Assembly (NCBI GenBank): GCA_036320915.1
Contig: JAXBDG010000013.1
Span: 434,001-498,000 of the forward strand
Length of the DNA: 64,000 nucleotides
Direction of reading: 5' to 3'
Source of the DNA: Linnemannia elongata
Lineage: Eukaryota > Mortierellomycota > Mortierellomycetes > Mortierellales > Mortierellaceae
The translations under genes and the position numbers were made by a program. Position 1 is the stretch's first letter; each line of letters opens with the position of its first letter. Positions 48,101 to 61,500 of this stretch are shown piece by piece. The notes below the pieces were generated by a model that was not told where the DNA came from, made no database searches, and was given only the letters and a program-made list of their open reading frames with translations.

Positions 48101-49775
48101 AGTTCAATGCGCGAGACGACATTTATGTGTTCTTGTTGACGACCAAGGTGGGCGGATTGGGTGTGAACCTGACGGGGGCAGATCGAGTGATCATTTTTGA
48201 CCCGGATTGGAATCCGTCGACGGATGTACAGGCGAGAGAGCGAGCGTGGCGACTGGGTCAAACGCGATCGGTGACCATCTATCGACTCATGACTTCGGGG
48301 ACTGTGGAGGAGAAGATTTATCATCGTCAGATCTTTAAACAGTTCCTGACCAACAAGATTTTGAAGGATCCCAAACAGCGACGGTTCTTCAAGAGTCATG
48401 ACATGGCGGATCTGTTTAAGCTTGAGGACGAGGACGCTGTTGGCACTGAGACTGGAGGTATCTTTGCTGGATCGGAGGTTACAGTCAAGTCTCAAGGGAA
48501 GCGCAAGTCTTCGAAGCGTGGCGAGGACAGTGTTGATGAGTTGGCCAAGATCGAAGGTGTCCGCAAGATTGAAAAGTTGTAAGTCTCTTTGTAAGATGAT
48601 TCGTCTACAGCTTTAAGGATATGTGTTTGTTGGGAGCCTGACGCGTTTTGTCTTCTGTTTTGTCGTTCAAAAATGAAATAGCCAAGCACCGCGAGAATCA
48701 GGTTCGCTTCCAGGTGGTATGGCAGACGATGAGGTGGATGCCGAGATCAACTTTACAAAGTCAGCAGATCAGCCTACTGAGACGGACCCTTCGTCGCATG
48801 AAGGAGGAGAGGCCAACATTCTGTCGAAACTGTTTGAGAACTCTGGAGTTCACAGTGCACTCAAGCATGACGAGATTATGGATTCTGCCAAACAGGAGAA
48901 CCTCATTGTTGAGCGTGAAGGTAAAAATCACTTTGCTTTGTTCTTGTTTTTTTTTGGCGGTGTGAAGTTGCACTGAATTGAGCAACAAAAATATTGACGG
49001 GGGTCGTGCACATGTTTTCTTGGATGTATGGTTGATAGCTACGAGAGTCGCAGAGAGAGCGATGGCGGCGTTGAGAGAGTCGAGGAAGCGACGGAGACGT
49101 CAAGATCTGGATGTGCCGACGTGGACAGGTAAGTCTGGTACGGCAGGCGCACCAAAGCTGTACTTGATGCATCAGCAAGACAATGAGCGGAGTGCCTCGC
49201 AGTCGTCGTCGCCTTCGTCGTCAGGGCCAAAGCCTAGGTTCGGAACTGTCAACACGTTCAACCCGAATGTCGCGTCTAATGAGGCTGTTGCTCCACGGTT
49301 TGGACGAGGGGCAGCGGGGGCCAGTAAACCTGTGTCGGGGATTGGGTCTTCAGCGGCAGTGGCGGGTGGAACTCTAAAGTCGTCGTCGTTGTTGGCGGGC
49401 ATGTTGGAGCGCAAGCGGTTGGAGCAAGAAGGTAGTCTTGGTGGACAACAGCGTATCAGAGCTTCGGCGTCATCCTCGTCAACATCCTCATCTCCTCGTG
49501 GCTCACCTCCACCCACAGCCACCCTGGGCGGAATGGACGCATCCGCGATTCTTCAAGAAGGTACGCGCGAGAACTTGATCACATCGATCCGGAACTATAT
49601 GCTCGACCAAGGTGGTCGTGTCCGGTCTTCAGACCTGGTTTCACATTTCCAAAACCAGTTGGCAGATGTGGAGCAGTTGGTGTTCAAGAAGATGTTGAAG
49701 GGGATTGCGGTCCTGGAAAAGTCGCCTGAGGATGGAGGTAAAGGCTGGTGGACCCTCAAGTCGGAGTATTATTAG
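45117..49775 (+). CDS. RAD26: Transcription-coupled repair ATPase Rad26/CSB (ERCC6), SWI2/SNF2 family
   Basis: DNA translocase that acts on stalled RNA polymerase II and starts transcription-coupled nucleotide excision repair. Eight exons: 45117-45278, 45376-45449, 45557-45656, 45751-46482, 46579-46815, 46924-48578, 48682-48920 and 49039-49775, in phase, 1311 residues. The helicase motifs are complete: GDEM joined to GLGKTIQ across an intron (I), [12 protein letters not shown] (Ia), [11 protein letters not shown] (II, DEGH as in CSB), [20 protein letters not shown] (III), [15 protein letters not shown] (IV), [20 protein letters not shown] (V) and [19 protein letters not shown] (VI). After the core come [18 protein letters not shown] and PTWTGKSG as in CSB. 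The C-terminus has a winged-helix-like ubiquitin-binding region ending [11 protein letters not shown]. The acidic N-terminus (about residues 220-320) precedes the core. A charged insertion follows motif Ia. Confidence 0.96.
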
Positions 49776-50201
49776 GTTTCTGTTGGAAGGTTGAAATTGA
49801 GTCGATTGGAGCTGTTTTAGTTTTTGTAGTATAATTAAATGACAGTAAAATTGATGATGATGATGATGATGATGATAATGATAATGACGCAGTGGTTATG
49901 TGCCGGGTACCCACTTGGAGTTACCCCTGAACTGAGGTTCTAAAAGTTGAAGAGAGGTGAGGTGCAGAGATTGTCGGCTCCTTTTGGAAATTGGATAATG
50001 AGAACCAGGGCTCTCTGTGCCCCGTGTCCGTTGCTCTCAGGGCGGTGATCTGTCATCAATGATGTGGTTGTTTGGTCGTTTGGTTATGATTCAATATTTT
50101 TTTTATTCGTTTCAGGATGTACAGATAGATGAAAGACAAGGGTAGATGTTGTTATATTCAATAGGTGGCGAGAAAGGGCGGGAGGAGGAAGAGGGAGGTG
50201 G

Positions 50202-50237
<36 letters not shown>

Positions 50238-50332
50238 AATGCTCTGAGGATAGGAAGGGCTGTGTGCGTTTTTTTGTAGGTATGTATGATACAAGGATGA
50301 GGTAAGGAATGGTCGAACAACAAAAAAAAAAA
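49776..50332. other. Convergent spacer with GAT repeat and T32 tract
   Basis: 557 bp between two 3' ends. It contains a (GAT/AAT)n microsatellite (about 49851-49887) and T32 (50205-50236), the latter A32 in the LEA-2 gene sense about 100 bp past its stop codon. No gene is seen. Confidence 0.6.
50205..50236. repeat. T32 homopolymer
   Basis: 32 T on the plus strand, downstream of the LEA-2 gene stop (A32 in its transcript sense). It could lie within or beyond the 3' UTR. Confidence 0.8.
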
Positions 50333-52893
50333 CTACTTGGTAACTCCAATAATAGCTGCGCTACCAGCAGGGAGGTTCTTTGAAATTTCATCAATATTAG
50401 GGCAAGGAAGAGACACATGCTGGTTTTTGATCGTAGGACTAATTGCAATCCCAATAATCCGCATCGTCAACTTCAAGTCGTAGTTAATCGCGATGTTGGT
50501 GGTCGCTCCACCAGTGACACCACAACGGGTGATGATATCTTTCAAGACGGTGAGGCCAGGGTCTTGGAGACGGTCATACGAGGCGCCGATGGGGAAATGG
50601 AGGGTTACATTTGATTTTGAGGGGAAGTCGACGTTCTGCAGGGAACCGCCTCCGATTGATGGGGCGTAATTTGGGTAGTATGCCTATGTTGGTATGATGG
50701 ATTAGTTGAAAAGTGAGAGAGAGAGAGAGAGCGGTTAGCGAGGATGATTATTTACTGGGTAATTTAGATAGGTTTCTATAACGAGAATTAGATAATGATG
50801 TTGGTGATGGTGCTGGTGGTGCTACGGGGGGGGGGGGGGGATCGTGTTTTTAGTGTCCAGACCAGACTGGACCAAAAGGAAAAACAAAAGGCAACAGCCC
50901 TGGCCTAAGTAGGTAGGACAGTAATAGATACAAATCGCCCTTTCCCTTGCGCAGACAGATATAGAATCCTTCCATTCTGATGTTCTTAAGCTTAGCGCGC
51001 ACTATAAAAAAAGAGACGCCAGGACAAAGGCGCATACACACGAAAGTAACACAGGAGACACACAGCTAATTGTAATGCGCGCTTGTTGGTCGTTTGATAG
51101 CAGTGCGTCCCGCCCCGGGTTTTAAAAAAAGACAAGAGGGAAAGAACATTCGCAATAATGAAGTGGATAAATAAAGCACGAGAAAGAAAACAAGGGGAGA
51201 AGGGTCTAGAAGTAGAACTGCAGAAGTAGAGCGTGTTCGCCCGATGCATCGAGAAAGGGAGGCGCTCTATTTCGTCTGTTGTTGCCACTCCTCCTCTCTC
51301 CTTGATTCTTTTTTTGGGCCTGAACTTCTCTTCTCTCTCTTGCTTCCATCCCTCCTTTTCCACTCATCCTTACGTGCTCCACCCTCGTGGTGCGCGAATC
51401 GTCATCATGGCTGTGTCACAAATATAAATCTGGGTCGATTTTTTTCCTCTTTTCCGTTTCTCTCTGCAGTCTCTGCACACGAAAAGAGAGCACCGCCGCA
51501 TGAACTCAAACACACAAACAAATCAACGAAAAGGCAATCTCGTTTTTTCTTATTGCCTTGACCTCTTTGAGCCATTGGTTGGTGTTCGAAGTGCAACAGC
51601 CTGCAATTTTCGTTTTCGTCAAACGAAAATGGGGACGAGGCAAAGAGGAATAAGCAGAGGAATGGACAAGTAACACCCCTCCAAAACCCCTAGTCTTGTT
51701 TTTTCGACTTCCCCCTTGTTTGTTCCTCGAGACACATCCACACCCACTTGATATCCAACCCCCGATCTCTGAGAAAGGTGTGATCACAAACAAAGGCATG
51801 GAGAAGAAAAGATAGGAGTGTGTGTATAGACCAGGTGTACAATCCAATCCAAATAACAGAAAGAGAACCAATTACCCCTTCGAATGCACATGAGCAACCC
51901 AAACACCCAAAAAAAAAAGAGGCAAAACGAGAGAAAGAGGCAAAAAGAGAAGAGAACACTTACGGTGGCGGTGATGGACTCAAAGTTGAATCCAATGGGG
52001 TTAGGGTTCTGGACCTCAATGTTGGCAGTCAAGTTAACCGCAAAGGTCGAGCCACCCTGGCCATAGGTGAAGGCAGGCTCGCCTTGCATGCCCTTGAAGT
52101 CAACCTTGGGCAGCTTGAATACCGTAAAGATGACAATGACAAGCGCAATGATACCCAGGAGCAGGATGAGACAGAAGCAGCAGGTGAAGCGACCGCAAGT
52201 CGAGCGGATACAGGGGAAGCAGGGGAGGTATTTTGATTTCTCCTTTCCGTACTTGAGACGGGTGACTCCCGACTTGCCGCGGGTGAGACCTCCAGCCTCG
52301 GGGTCGTTGTAGGGCCGCATGGGGGACGTGTCGTTGGAGATAGAGGGGCGGTCTTCGTCGTAGCCGTTGTAATATTGAGGGTTGGCCTGGGCATAGTTGT
52401 TACTGCTGTTGGCCGCGTTGGGGTTGTTGCTTCCAAAGGGGTACCCACCAGCGTTGTGGTTGTTGTTGTAAGAGTCGTTTTGGTTGAGGTGTTGCATAGC
52501 ATAGGTCTGTTCACCAGCGTCAGCACCACCAGCAAGGGACTTTTCCTTGAACGAAGGCGAGAGAGCGTGTTCCTGAGTCGAGTGGAGGGAAGATTGGTGG
52601 AAGCTTCCTCCTTGATACTGGTCTCCAGCTAGACCTCTATTGTTGCTGCTAGGAGAATAGGCGGATTGAGGCATGTAGTCAGGGTTGTAAGGATTGGAGT
52701 AAGGGTCTTTTTCGGTGGAGTGGGAGGAGAGGGAAGGGTTGTAGGCGGATTGGGGGACGGGATCGTCGTCGAAGGGGGAGGCGATATAGTTGTTGTTGTT
52801 GGCGACATAGGCGTTTGAGGCTGAGGGGCTGTAGCCTGGCTTTGTCGAACGGTTGGCGGTTGGAGGCGAGGATGCCTGGTAGTAGTTTGACAT
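50333..52893 (-). CDS. Membrane protein with LEA-2 type extracytosolic domain
   Basis: Two exons (minus strand), 52893-51964 and 50683-50333, in phase, 426 residues. The first about 220 residues are disordered and rich in N, S, Y, Q and P. A basic/Cys segment (KYLPCFPCIRSTCGRFTCCF) leads into one transmembrane helix (ILLLGIIALVIVIFTVF). Beyond it is an LEA-2/NDR1-like beta domain: FAVNLTANIEVQNPNPIGFN, FPSKSNVTLHFPIGAS, a CGVTGG turn and INYDLKLTMRIIGIAI. Fungal members are described as vacuolar or plasma membrane proteins of uncertain role. The intron is 1280 nt, about ten times the local norm, yet the domain reads continuously across it. Confidence 0.82.
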
Positions 52894-54130
52894 TTTTTTG
52901 TGGTTTTTTTTGTTTGTTTGTTAGTTTGTTTGTAGGAGTGGAGAGTGAGAAGGAAGGAAGGGAAAGGAAGGGAAGGAAAGGGAAGAGAGGGAAGGGAGGA
53001 TGGGTGTGAGTGAGTGTAAAGGAGAAAAAAAGAAAAAGAAAAAGAAAAAAGGTAAGAAAGAAGAGAAAAGGTGCGAACGGACAAATTGAAAGGGTCGACC
53101 CTTTTATTAGTGTTGGTCAGGGCCAATGGCAGTCGAGGCTGCTATCACCCTCTCTTTTGTAACCCTGGACCATATCCATCCCCTATGGCCTGTAAACCCT
53201 GTCTGCTGCTTTCTCTGTTTGCAAAATGGCAAAATAAAAAAAAAAAAAATCTATTTCTGGGTTTCAGTGGTTGTAACAGGAAGGGGGGATAGACATCAGA
53301 TGCAGTACACGGTAGAAATCATCTGTCTGGCTTGGCTGTTTCTTTTCTTCTTTTTTTTTTATCTTTCTTCTTCTTTCTTTTTCCTGTGTCTGTTATTATT
53401 ATTATTATTATTATTATTGTTGTTGTTGCTGTTGTGTCTCGGTTTCGTTCTTCTATTTCTCTGCTTCTCAAGTCTTTGCCCTGCGGCGAACAGGGCGCAA
53501 CTTCTTAGTTGGTGTTCGTGCTCTCTATTATTACCCATACACAGTAATGCTCTGTGACATCCATGACTTTTTGGACATCTTCTTGCCTCCCTATCTTGTC
53601 GCATTGTCCATTTGAGCTCATACGACAACAAACAATACGAGTATCTCTGTGGCAGCTGGGTAAATAAACCGCACTGCCTCGTCATTGGCGTCTGGAAATA
53701 TCTCCGCATACTTGTACTTCTTTTTACTTCTCCACTCCAGTCCACTCCATCTCCATCATTGTTCATCTGTATCTACTTCCTTCTATTTATCTTTTGCGGC
53801 GTATTGCTATTGTCAGATCGTCAATGTTATGTAGTTGCCTGTTTGGATCCTTGTCCGTTGTCTGGTGCATGGCTGCATGACTGCATGACTGTGTGTTGTC
53901 TTGTCTCCTTGGAGGCTCAAATATCGATTATTAGTTTTCTATTGCGTTTGCTTGCTCTCTTGAATCCTGTATCTGTCGTTGCCCCCTCGCAAGGGGCAAA
54001 GACCTGCCCTTTTGATATTGCTAAGCCACTCGTTCGTCAAGAAAAAAAAAAAAGGATTTTTGGTGTTCCTTCTCAGGGAGAGGGACTATCACACTTCAAG
54101 TCAACCCGCCTTTTTGTTTTTTCGACAGAC
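52894..54130. promoter_or_regulatory. Divergent spacer LEA-2 gene / CCDC25 gene
   Basis: 1.24 kb with both upstream regions. It contains purine-rich GGAAGG-type repeats next to the LEA-2 start and a (TTA)n microsatellite at 53393-53418. No gene is recognised. Confidence 0.55.
53393..53418. repeat. (TTA)n microsatellite
   Basis: Eight to nine TTA units followed by a short TTG run. Confidence 0.75.
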
Positions 54131-54980
54131 ATGGTTCTCTATTTCACTTCCAATGGTAAACATACTTCTTCTCTTTTCTCTTCTTCATCACCCTTTTCAT
54201 CATTCCCATTCTTCAACAGCCACCGTGCATTAATTCGAAAACTGGAAGAAGAGGAATGAACGCTGCCCACTGACACAAGAAAGACCTTTTTTTTTATTAC
54301 TTTGCCACTATTTTCTTATCTCCACGAAAAAAATGACGATATGAATAGTGGTGACCCCGTCGGCGGTGGTGTATATGGGCAAGGATAAGTTCGAGAACGA
54401 GGACTTGATCAAGCACGGATTGGAGCAGGATGTTTGGTTCCACGTCGACAAGTTATCTAGTGCTCACGTCTACCTCCGCCTGACCCCTGACATGACCTGG
54501 GATAACATCCCTCAACCCCTCCTCGACGACCTCGCCCAATTAGTCAAGGCAAACTCGATCGAGGGCAACAAAAAGAACAACCTGACCATCATCTACACCC
54601 CCTGGGCCAACCTCAAGAAGTCCGGAGACATGGATGTGGGCCAAGTCTCGTTCAAAAAGAACAATCTCGTGAAGAGAGTGCATGTTGCCGAGAGGATCAA
54701 TGAGATTGTCAACCGGTTGAACAAGACCAAGGTCGAGCGGTTTCCGGATCTGGCACAGGAAAAGGCGGATTATGAGCGGAATCAACGTCGGGCAGTGAAG
54801 CAGAAGGAGAGTGAGAAGGCTCAGGATGAGTACAGGAAGGTACAAGATTTGAAGAAGAAGGCCGCTGACAGAGGGTATGCGTCGATCTTTGAGGATGAGG
54901 ATATGATGAAGGGGTCGTCGAATTACCGTAATATGGACCATGATGGTGATGCCGAGGCGTTTGAGGAGGACTTTATGTAG
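54131..54980 (+). CDS. CCDC25: CCDC25/Jlp2 family protein (NFACT-R domain)
   Basis: Two exons, 54131-54155 and 54349-54980, in phase, 218 residues. The start MVLYFTSN joins to [20 protein letters not shown], as in human CCDC25 and yeast Jlp2. The NFACT-R core continues with [29 protein letters not shown] and [14 protein letters not shown], then [20 protein letters not shown] and the [14 protein letters not shown] motif. A charged coiled coil (about 130-190) and an acidic tail ending EAFEEDFM follow. The domain is the one that binds nucleic acid or tRNA in Rqc2/NEMF. Human CCDC25 has been reported as a DNA sensor at the cell surface; the fungal role is unclear. The 25-nt first coding exon is easily missed. 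Confidence 0.95.
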
Positions 54981-55535
54981 GCCTTAGTTTTGTCTTGATA
55001 GGAGTAATAACACCAAGAAAAGAGATCTCCGGCCTGTGCCTGTGCCCCTTGACATTTCAATGACGTGTATTTTGTATTTTTTTGCTCTCTCGCACAGAGC
55101 GATGAGAGAAGAGGTCCCTTGCTCCTGCACTGCTTTGATAAGTGGAAGGGTGGGCTGGGTCCAGGGAATCTGTAAAAAAAAAGATGGGCACAGAGGGTGA
55201 GAAAGGAAGGAAGGGAAAAGAGAGGTGATCAAAGAGAGACGCGTTCACTTACACCACATCAAACTTGCTGTCGACTCTGCAGCCCCTGAGTGGACTGCCT
55301 TCTCCCCTCTTTTTTCTTTTCCTTCTCCCTCTCTCTGCTTGCGCCTTCTTTTGTCTCCTCACCCTTTCTTCTTCACTCCACTCTCATCCATTTCACACAC
55401 AAGGAAGAATAAAGGGATCGCTTCCTCCCACCACCACCTGTACATACTTCACCACATACAACAACATTCAATAGCCAGAAGGAACACACACCTTACAACG
55501 AACGAGTCGCCAACCCAACAACCTACCAACTCACC
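54981..55535. promoter_or_regulatory. Spacer upstream of VPS10
   Basis: 555 bp. The second half (55280-55530) is pyrimidine- and A/C-rich, a probable VPS10 leader. No gene is seen. Confidence 0.5.
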
Positions 55536-58500
55536 ATGGACGCGACTTGGCACCGTCCTGCAACGGTCAAGGCTCATTCTCCCAGGCGACTCCTTCGCAT
55601 CGCCGCTGCCCTTGTCCTCGCATCCATCCTCGCTCCCGCAGTCATCAACGTAGCCGCCGCTCCTTCAGACCCCATCGTCACCGAAAACATCTTCAACGAT
55701 GCTCCTCGCAAGCTCAGCTACTTTGCTGATTCACCCGTAAGCATCAAACGCTCGTGACTCCTTCGCCAACTGCATAGGCAACACATATCAAAAGCTTTTG
55801 TTCTCACACCTTTCTATAAATCCTTTTTTTTACGCTTGGCATAGGTGGTGTTGTATCAAGACATTTCGAGCAACGTCTATCGCTCTCCGGACGAAGGAAA
55901 GACATGGGCGAGGATCAAGGATGTCCTAGAGGGAAAGGCGACTGCCTTGATTATGCATCCTTTCGATCCCAAGAGGGTACGTGTCACTTTTCTATTCGTG
56001 TTCTAAGCAAAGGCGTCGGGAATGCAGCACAAAGGGGTGCAAGCGTTTTTTTTCTTCTCTTTCTTCTCGTTTTTCTTTTGATGTTGCTGTTTTACTTGAG
56101 CAAACCATGCAGCCGCTGTCAGGGGTGAAGGTCGTTTCCGCAGGGCCCATCATTCAATCACTACTCACAAAATAGAAGAAAAATGCCAAGCCATTTTTTG
56201 ATTGGGAGTTTTTTTGGCTCCTTTGTCGTGTCAGAATACAGCCAAAGAGAAAGGGGCCAAGGACGTGTTCATTTAATCATGCCGACTAGTTGACTTACCA
56301 CAAGAAAAATATACGTGTCCTTCCATTCATCTAGGCGTACATTCTTACCAACGGTAAGACACAATACAGGACAGAGGATCAGGGAGCAAACTGGACACCA
56401 TTCGATGTAGAGTTGCCACCAATCGGCGAGGACCATGTCCTTTCATTTCATGCCACACGACCCGATATGATTCTGATCGCGGGAACATCCACCGATGACC
56501 GCGGTCGAGGCCACGATGAGGTGAGTCACGGATGAACTTTTGTTTTCATGAGCAAGCACCTACCCGTCTAGTTATCTACTTGGCCAATGTGGATAAAAAA
56601 AAAGAGTGAGCAGTATGGATCACTAATCATTTGCACCGCGATTCTTACACATTACTAGACATACTATACCAAAGACGGATTCAGAACAAGCCCAAAGCTG
56701 CTTTTAGCATATACGCACAAGTGCGAGTGGGCAGTGTCGAGCCCCAAGTTTGACGAGGCGCCCACAGAGCTGATTCATTGTCTAGAGTTCAAGCCCAGGA
56801 CCGACGGATCGACGACTCAGGATGATGTACGTATGGTCAAGAGTCAAGACTATTTTGCTACCAAGGAACCGGTTATCTTTGGCAGTCTCGATCGATCTGC
56901 AATTGTCAATTTTGTTACCAAGGAGACATTCATGTTGGCAGCTGAGGTAGGAGTTCCTCTCTATGTTTCGTGCGCTCCGCCTAGGATGTTTGTTTGCATC
57001 TACTGTCAACAATGTACTTTTCAACTTATTCACATGTGCACCAAAATTAATTTGGGATCGTAGAAACATATCACTACCGGCGATATGTCGCTTTATGTAT
57101 CGACAGACGCCAAGGTTTGGGCTAAAGCCAACTTTCCCCAGCCTACGAACCTTCGCCAAAACGTAAGAATGCCACTCTACTTAATGATCACGCTTATGTC
57201 AATGTTAGTTGAACAACGCACAAAAAAAATATCTAACAACATTCCTCGCGTTTGTGCTTCTGTAGTCGTATACAATCTTGGAGTCGACTGAGTACAGTTT
57301 GATTGTGGATGTCAAGGCATCCCAGCAGGATTCGTTCGGGAGTTTGATGCTCAGCAACTCCAATGGCACCTACTTTGTCCAGTCTAAACAGTATACCAAC
57401 CGTGACACGACCGACACTGTTGATTTTGAAAAGATTCAGAACATCGACGGCGTCTACATCATCAATGTTGTCTATAACCATGATACTTCGCCACGCGACG
57501 GCGAGAAGCGTTTGCGCACTCAGATCTCATTCGAGGCCGGTTCTAGTTGGCAGTACATCACGCCTCCAGAGACCAGAGTTGACGGACGAAGCCACGGTTG
57601 CCTTCCCAACAATGTAAGGGCGCCTGTGGCGCACATGTTTACGTATGTTGACCGCACCTACTGCCATTGAAACCTATTCACTGACGGACGCTCAATTATT
57701 GATAATAGGATGGATCATGCAGTCTTCACTTGCACTCGGTGACGTCGGCCAAGGTGGCTCCTCCCGTTTTTAGTTCAAAGGCGGCTCCTGGAGTGATCAT
57801 GGGCGTTGGAAACGTTGGACCTTACCTGTTGCCCTGGTACGAGTGTGACACCTATTTGTCCGAGGATGGAGGTCTTACATGGAAGGCGGCTCTGGAGCAC
57901 CCTCACAAGTATGAGTTTGGCGATCAGGGCGGCCTGATCGTCGCTGTCAGAGACGACGACACCCCTGTATCTTACTTCCAGTACAGTGCTGACCGTGGTC
58001 AAACTTGGTAAGCTACACGATGACTAGTATCTATTGAATGGCTGACAGAGTGATTGAAAGCCACTTAATGCATGGTAGTCTGACAGCTAGCTATTCTACC
58101 TTTTTATATATAGGAGAAAGTATGACTTGGATGACAACATCCGCCCTGGAGCATTGATTTCGGATCCCGAGTCGACTTCTCAAAAGTTTATGCTTTTTGT
58201 CCGCAAGGACGGTAGGTTTGTCGGATACCATCTGGACCTATCCAATGTCTACAGCCGGAAATGCGAGCTCAATGCCGACAACGTGGATCGCTCCGACTTT
58301 GAAAAGTGGTATGCTCGCAATCTCCGCAACCAACCTGACTGCTTGATGGGCGTCAAGTCCTGGTACTGGCGCAGAAAGGCTAATGCCGAATGCATGGTGC
58401 GCGAATCTTTCAAGGATCCACACAAGACGGATGAGGTCTGCCCTTGCACGGACGAAGACTTTGAGTGCGACTTTAACTATGTCCTCACGAACGGCGAGTG

Positions 58501-61500
58501 TGTTTTGGCCGGCAAGGAGCTGATGCCCGAAGGTTCGTGCAAGAAGGAAGGCGATACCTATCTCGGCTCTTCAGGATATCGCAAGGTTCCTGGCAACAGC
58601 TGTGACTCTGAGCGTGGTCTCAAGAAGGACGAGCCCAAGACCAAGACTTGCACGGCCCAGGCAGTCCCCACCGATATTACGCATTCTATTACCAAGTTTG
58701 ATGCCCCTATGCAAGGTGGATTCCAGTACTTCCCCGACACGTCTGTGAGCATGTTCTTGTCCGAGTCCAAGCAGGTCTGGCGCAGTACTGATGATGGTTC
58801 CACCTGGAAGCGAGTTTTGCCCGATGCCGGACGCTTTGTCGGCATCTTTATTCACGACGTGAATAACAAGTTGGCCTACCTCTTCACAACCAAAGAGATG
58901 TATGTCACTCACAACGCCGGCGAATCGTTCGACAAGCGTGACCTGCCTGTCCCTCCCAACAAGTTCGGCTTCCCTCTCATCGACTTCCATCCCGACACCG
59001 ACAAGAATGACTGGATGCTGTACCTCGGCCAGGGCGAGGATGACTGCTTCACTAGTCTCTACCGTACTCAAAACGCAGGAAAGAACTGGGCTTTGGTCGA
59101 CACTTGGGTTGACAAGGCTGTCTATGCCAGCCACAGAAAGCTGGACATGCCCGATCACGGAATCTTCTCGATGTCGTGGAAAAAGCCCATGCCTGAGAAG
59201 GCCTGCCAGGACGAAGTCTACTCGAACGATGCCAACCCTCTGCAGATGGTCTACAGACTGGACGCCGACAAGCAGCAACGTGTTCTATTCACCAACGTTG
59301 TTCAGTTCTATGTCGTCGAGAACTTTTTGGCTGTCGCTGTCGTAAGTCCACACGCCAATTTCGTTGAAATCAATTGCATACATAGGCTTGAGCATGGCGA
59401 ATATGTAGCATCCAGCTAAAAATGACTCTCGTATGTTCTTGATAATTTAGGAGGAGTCTAGGGGCTTCATTCTCCATGTGTCGACTAACGGTTACAACTT
59501 TGCAGAGGCGCATTTTCCTCCCAACATCAGGGTGGACAAGAACGGGTTCACCGTCCTGCAGTCGACCACTGGGGCGCTTATGGTCGATGTGGCAAAGTCG
59601 AGCGCTGTCAACCGTGAGCACGGACGTCTCTTCAAGTCAAACAGCAACGGCACTTTCTTTTCCTTGCAGCTCGACAACACCAACCGCAACGAGCGACAGC
59701 TTGTTGACTGGGAGAAGATTGGAGGCATTGACGGCGTTGTTTTAGCCAACCAACTCACAAACCCCGGAACGATGGCCAAGGACGGTAAGAAGTACATCCG
59801 CTCTTTAATTTCGTTCAACGACGGTGCTGTCTGGAACCCACTTCGCGCACCTCAGGGTGACTGCAACGATGCCGACTGCAGCTTGCATTTGCACAGTGTC
59901 ACCGACTACGATGGCCCTGGCGCCGTTTTCAGTGCTCCCTCTTCGGTCGGTTTGGTGTTGGGTGTCGGAAACACCGGCAAATACCTGCTCCCTCTCGAGA
60001 ATGCCGCGACATATCTTAGTCGTGATGCTGGCAAGACCTGGAGAAAAGTGAGCGATACCCGTATGCTTTATGAGTTTGGTGATGAGGGCGGAGTCATTGT
60101 CATGGTCGATCCCACCGCTCCCACTCAGGAGGTCTCGTTCTCATATGATTTCGGTTCCACCTGGCAAAAGGCCACCTTCTCAGACGCACCCGTTTTGATC
60201 CAAACCTTGACGACCGAACCAACCTCGCATACCTCCAAGATCTCGATCACCGGTGCCTTTGCCAACGGTGACCGCGAACCCATCATTTCAACCCTGGACT
60301 TTAGCGGCCGTCACGAGTGCGTTATGGACAAGGGCAACAAGGAAAAGAGCGACTTCGAGCAGTGGTCCCCCTTCGACGGCGAAGAGGACCGTTGTATCCT
60401 TGGCCAAGATGTAAGAAATGGCGCAACTATGCACGTTCTCATTGATTTTTACTCTTCTTAATACCATTGACATACGTTATTAACGTTATTTATGCTTGTT
60501 CTTTAGATTGTATACTGGCGTCGCAAGGCGGACAGACCCTGCCGCGTCAACGACAACGATGGCGAGCCTGAGAAGGAGCAGACCAACTGTAAATGCACAA
60601 AGAAGGATTTCGAGTGCGACTTTGGCTTCTTCAGGGACGAGACTGGCAACTGTCAACTGTTTGAGCACGACCCCGAGAAGCCCAAGAACTGTGAAGGCAC
60701 CTACAAGAGTCGTTCTGGATTCCGCAAGATCGAGGCGAGCAAGTGTAGAGACGGCGTGGACTTGGCCAATGAGAAGATCGAGAGACAATGCGGTGTCAAG
60801 AAGGGTGTCGAAGCCAAGATGACCACTTTTGACATTGCATTTAACCGCGATCGCGACACTGTTTTCTACTTCCCTGATTCCGATGTACGTTATTATTTGC
60901 TCATGGTGCTATGAGAGTACAGGGGAAGGAGATTTGGAGATATACATACTAACAAAAATGGGCATCTCTTCGTTGCTATAACAGGTTGTGATGTTGAAGT
61001 TGGAGTCGCGCGTATATAAGAGTATCGATGAGGGCAAGGTCTGGGAGGAAGCCAAGTTCGATGGAACTATTACTGGCTTGCAGCGCCACCCCTACGACAA
61101 GGCGACCGCCATTATTGGCACGTCTGGTCGGACACATTGGATCACACGCGATCGCGGCCAGAACTGGGATCCTATTGAGCCACCATTGAACTCTGCAACG
61201 ACTCTTCAGTTGAGCCCTTGGTCCTTCCACCCAACAGAGCCCGAATGGTTGATCTACTTAGGAGAGACGGGTTGCAATTTTGACAGGGATGAGCACTGCC
61301 ACGGCGAGGCGTTTTACTCAATCGATGCTGGACGTACATGGTCGGCTCTTGCGACCTGGGTCCGATCCTGCTCCTGGGCTCAGGACGCTGACTTCAAGGT
61401 TGTGGACGCCTCCGGCATCTATTGTGAGCAGTATGATGACCGTTCTGGATCTCAGCGGATCCTGATGAACACCAATACTCCCGTCAAGTTCATTTACACA

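Noticed and set aside
47773..48495. 240-codon minus-strand frame opposite RAD26
   Set aside because: It is a shadow of the helicase C-terminal lobe; the plus-strand product carries all helicase motifs.
49128..49140. GTAAGT at 49129 as an intron donor in RAD26
   Set aside because: Reading through gives [13 protein letters not shown], which fits the CSB family, so no intron is placed there.
56827..56835. GTACGT inside VPS10 exon 4 as a donor
   Set aside because: The frame stays open and the propeller sequence continues (VRMVKSQDYF), so it is treated as coding.
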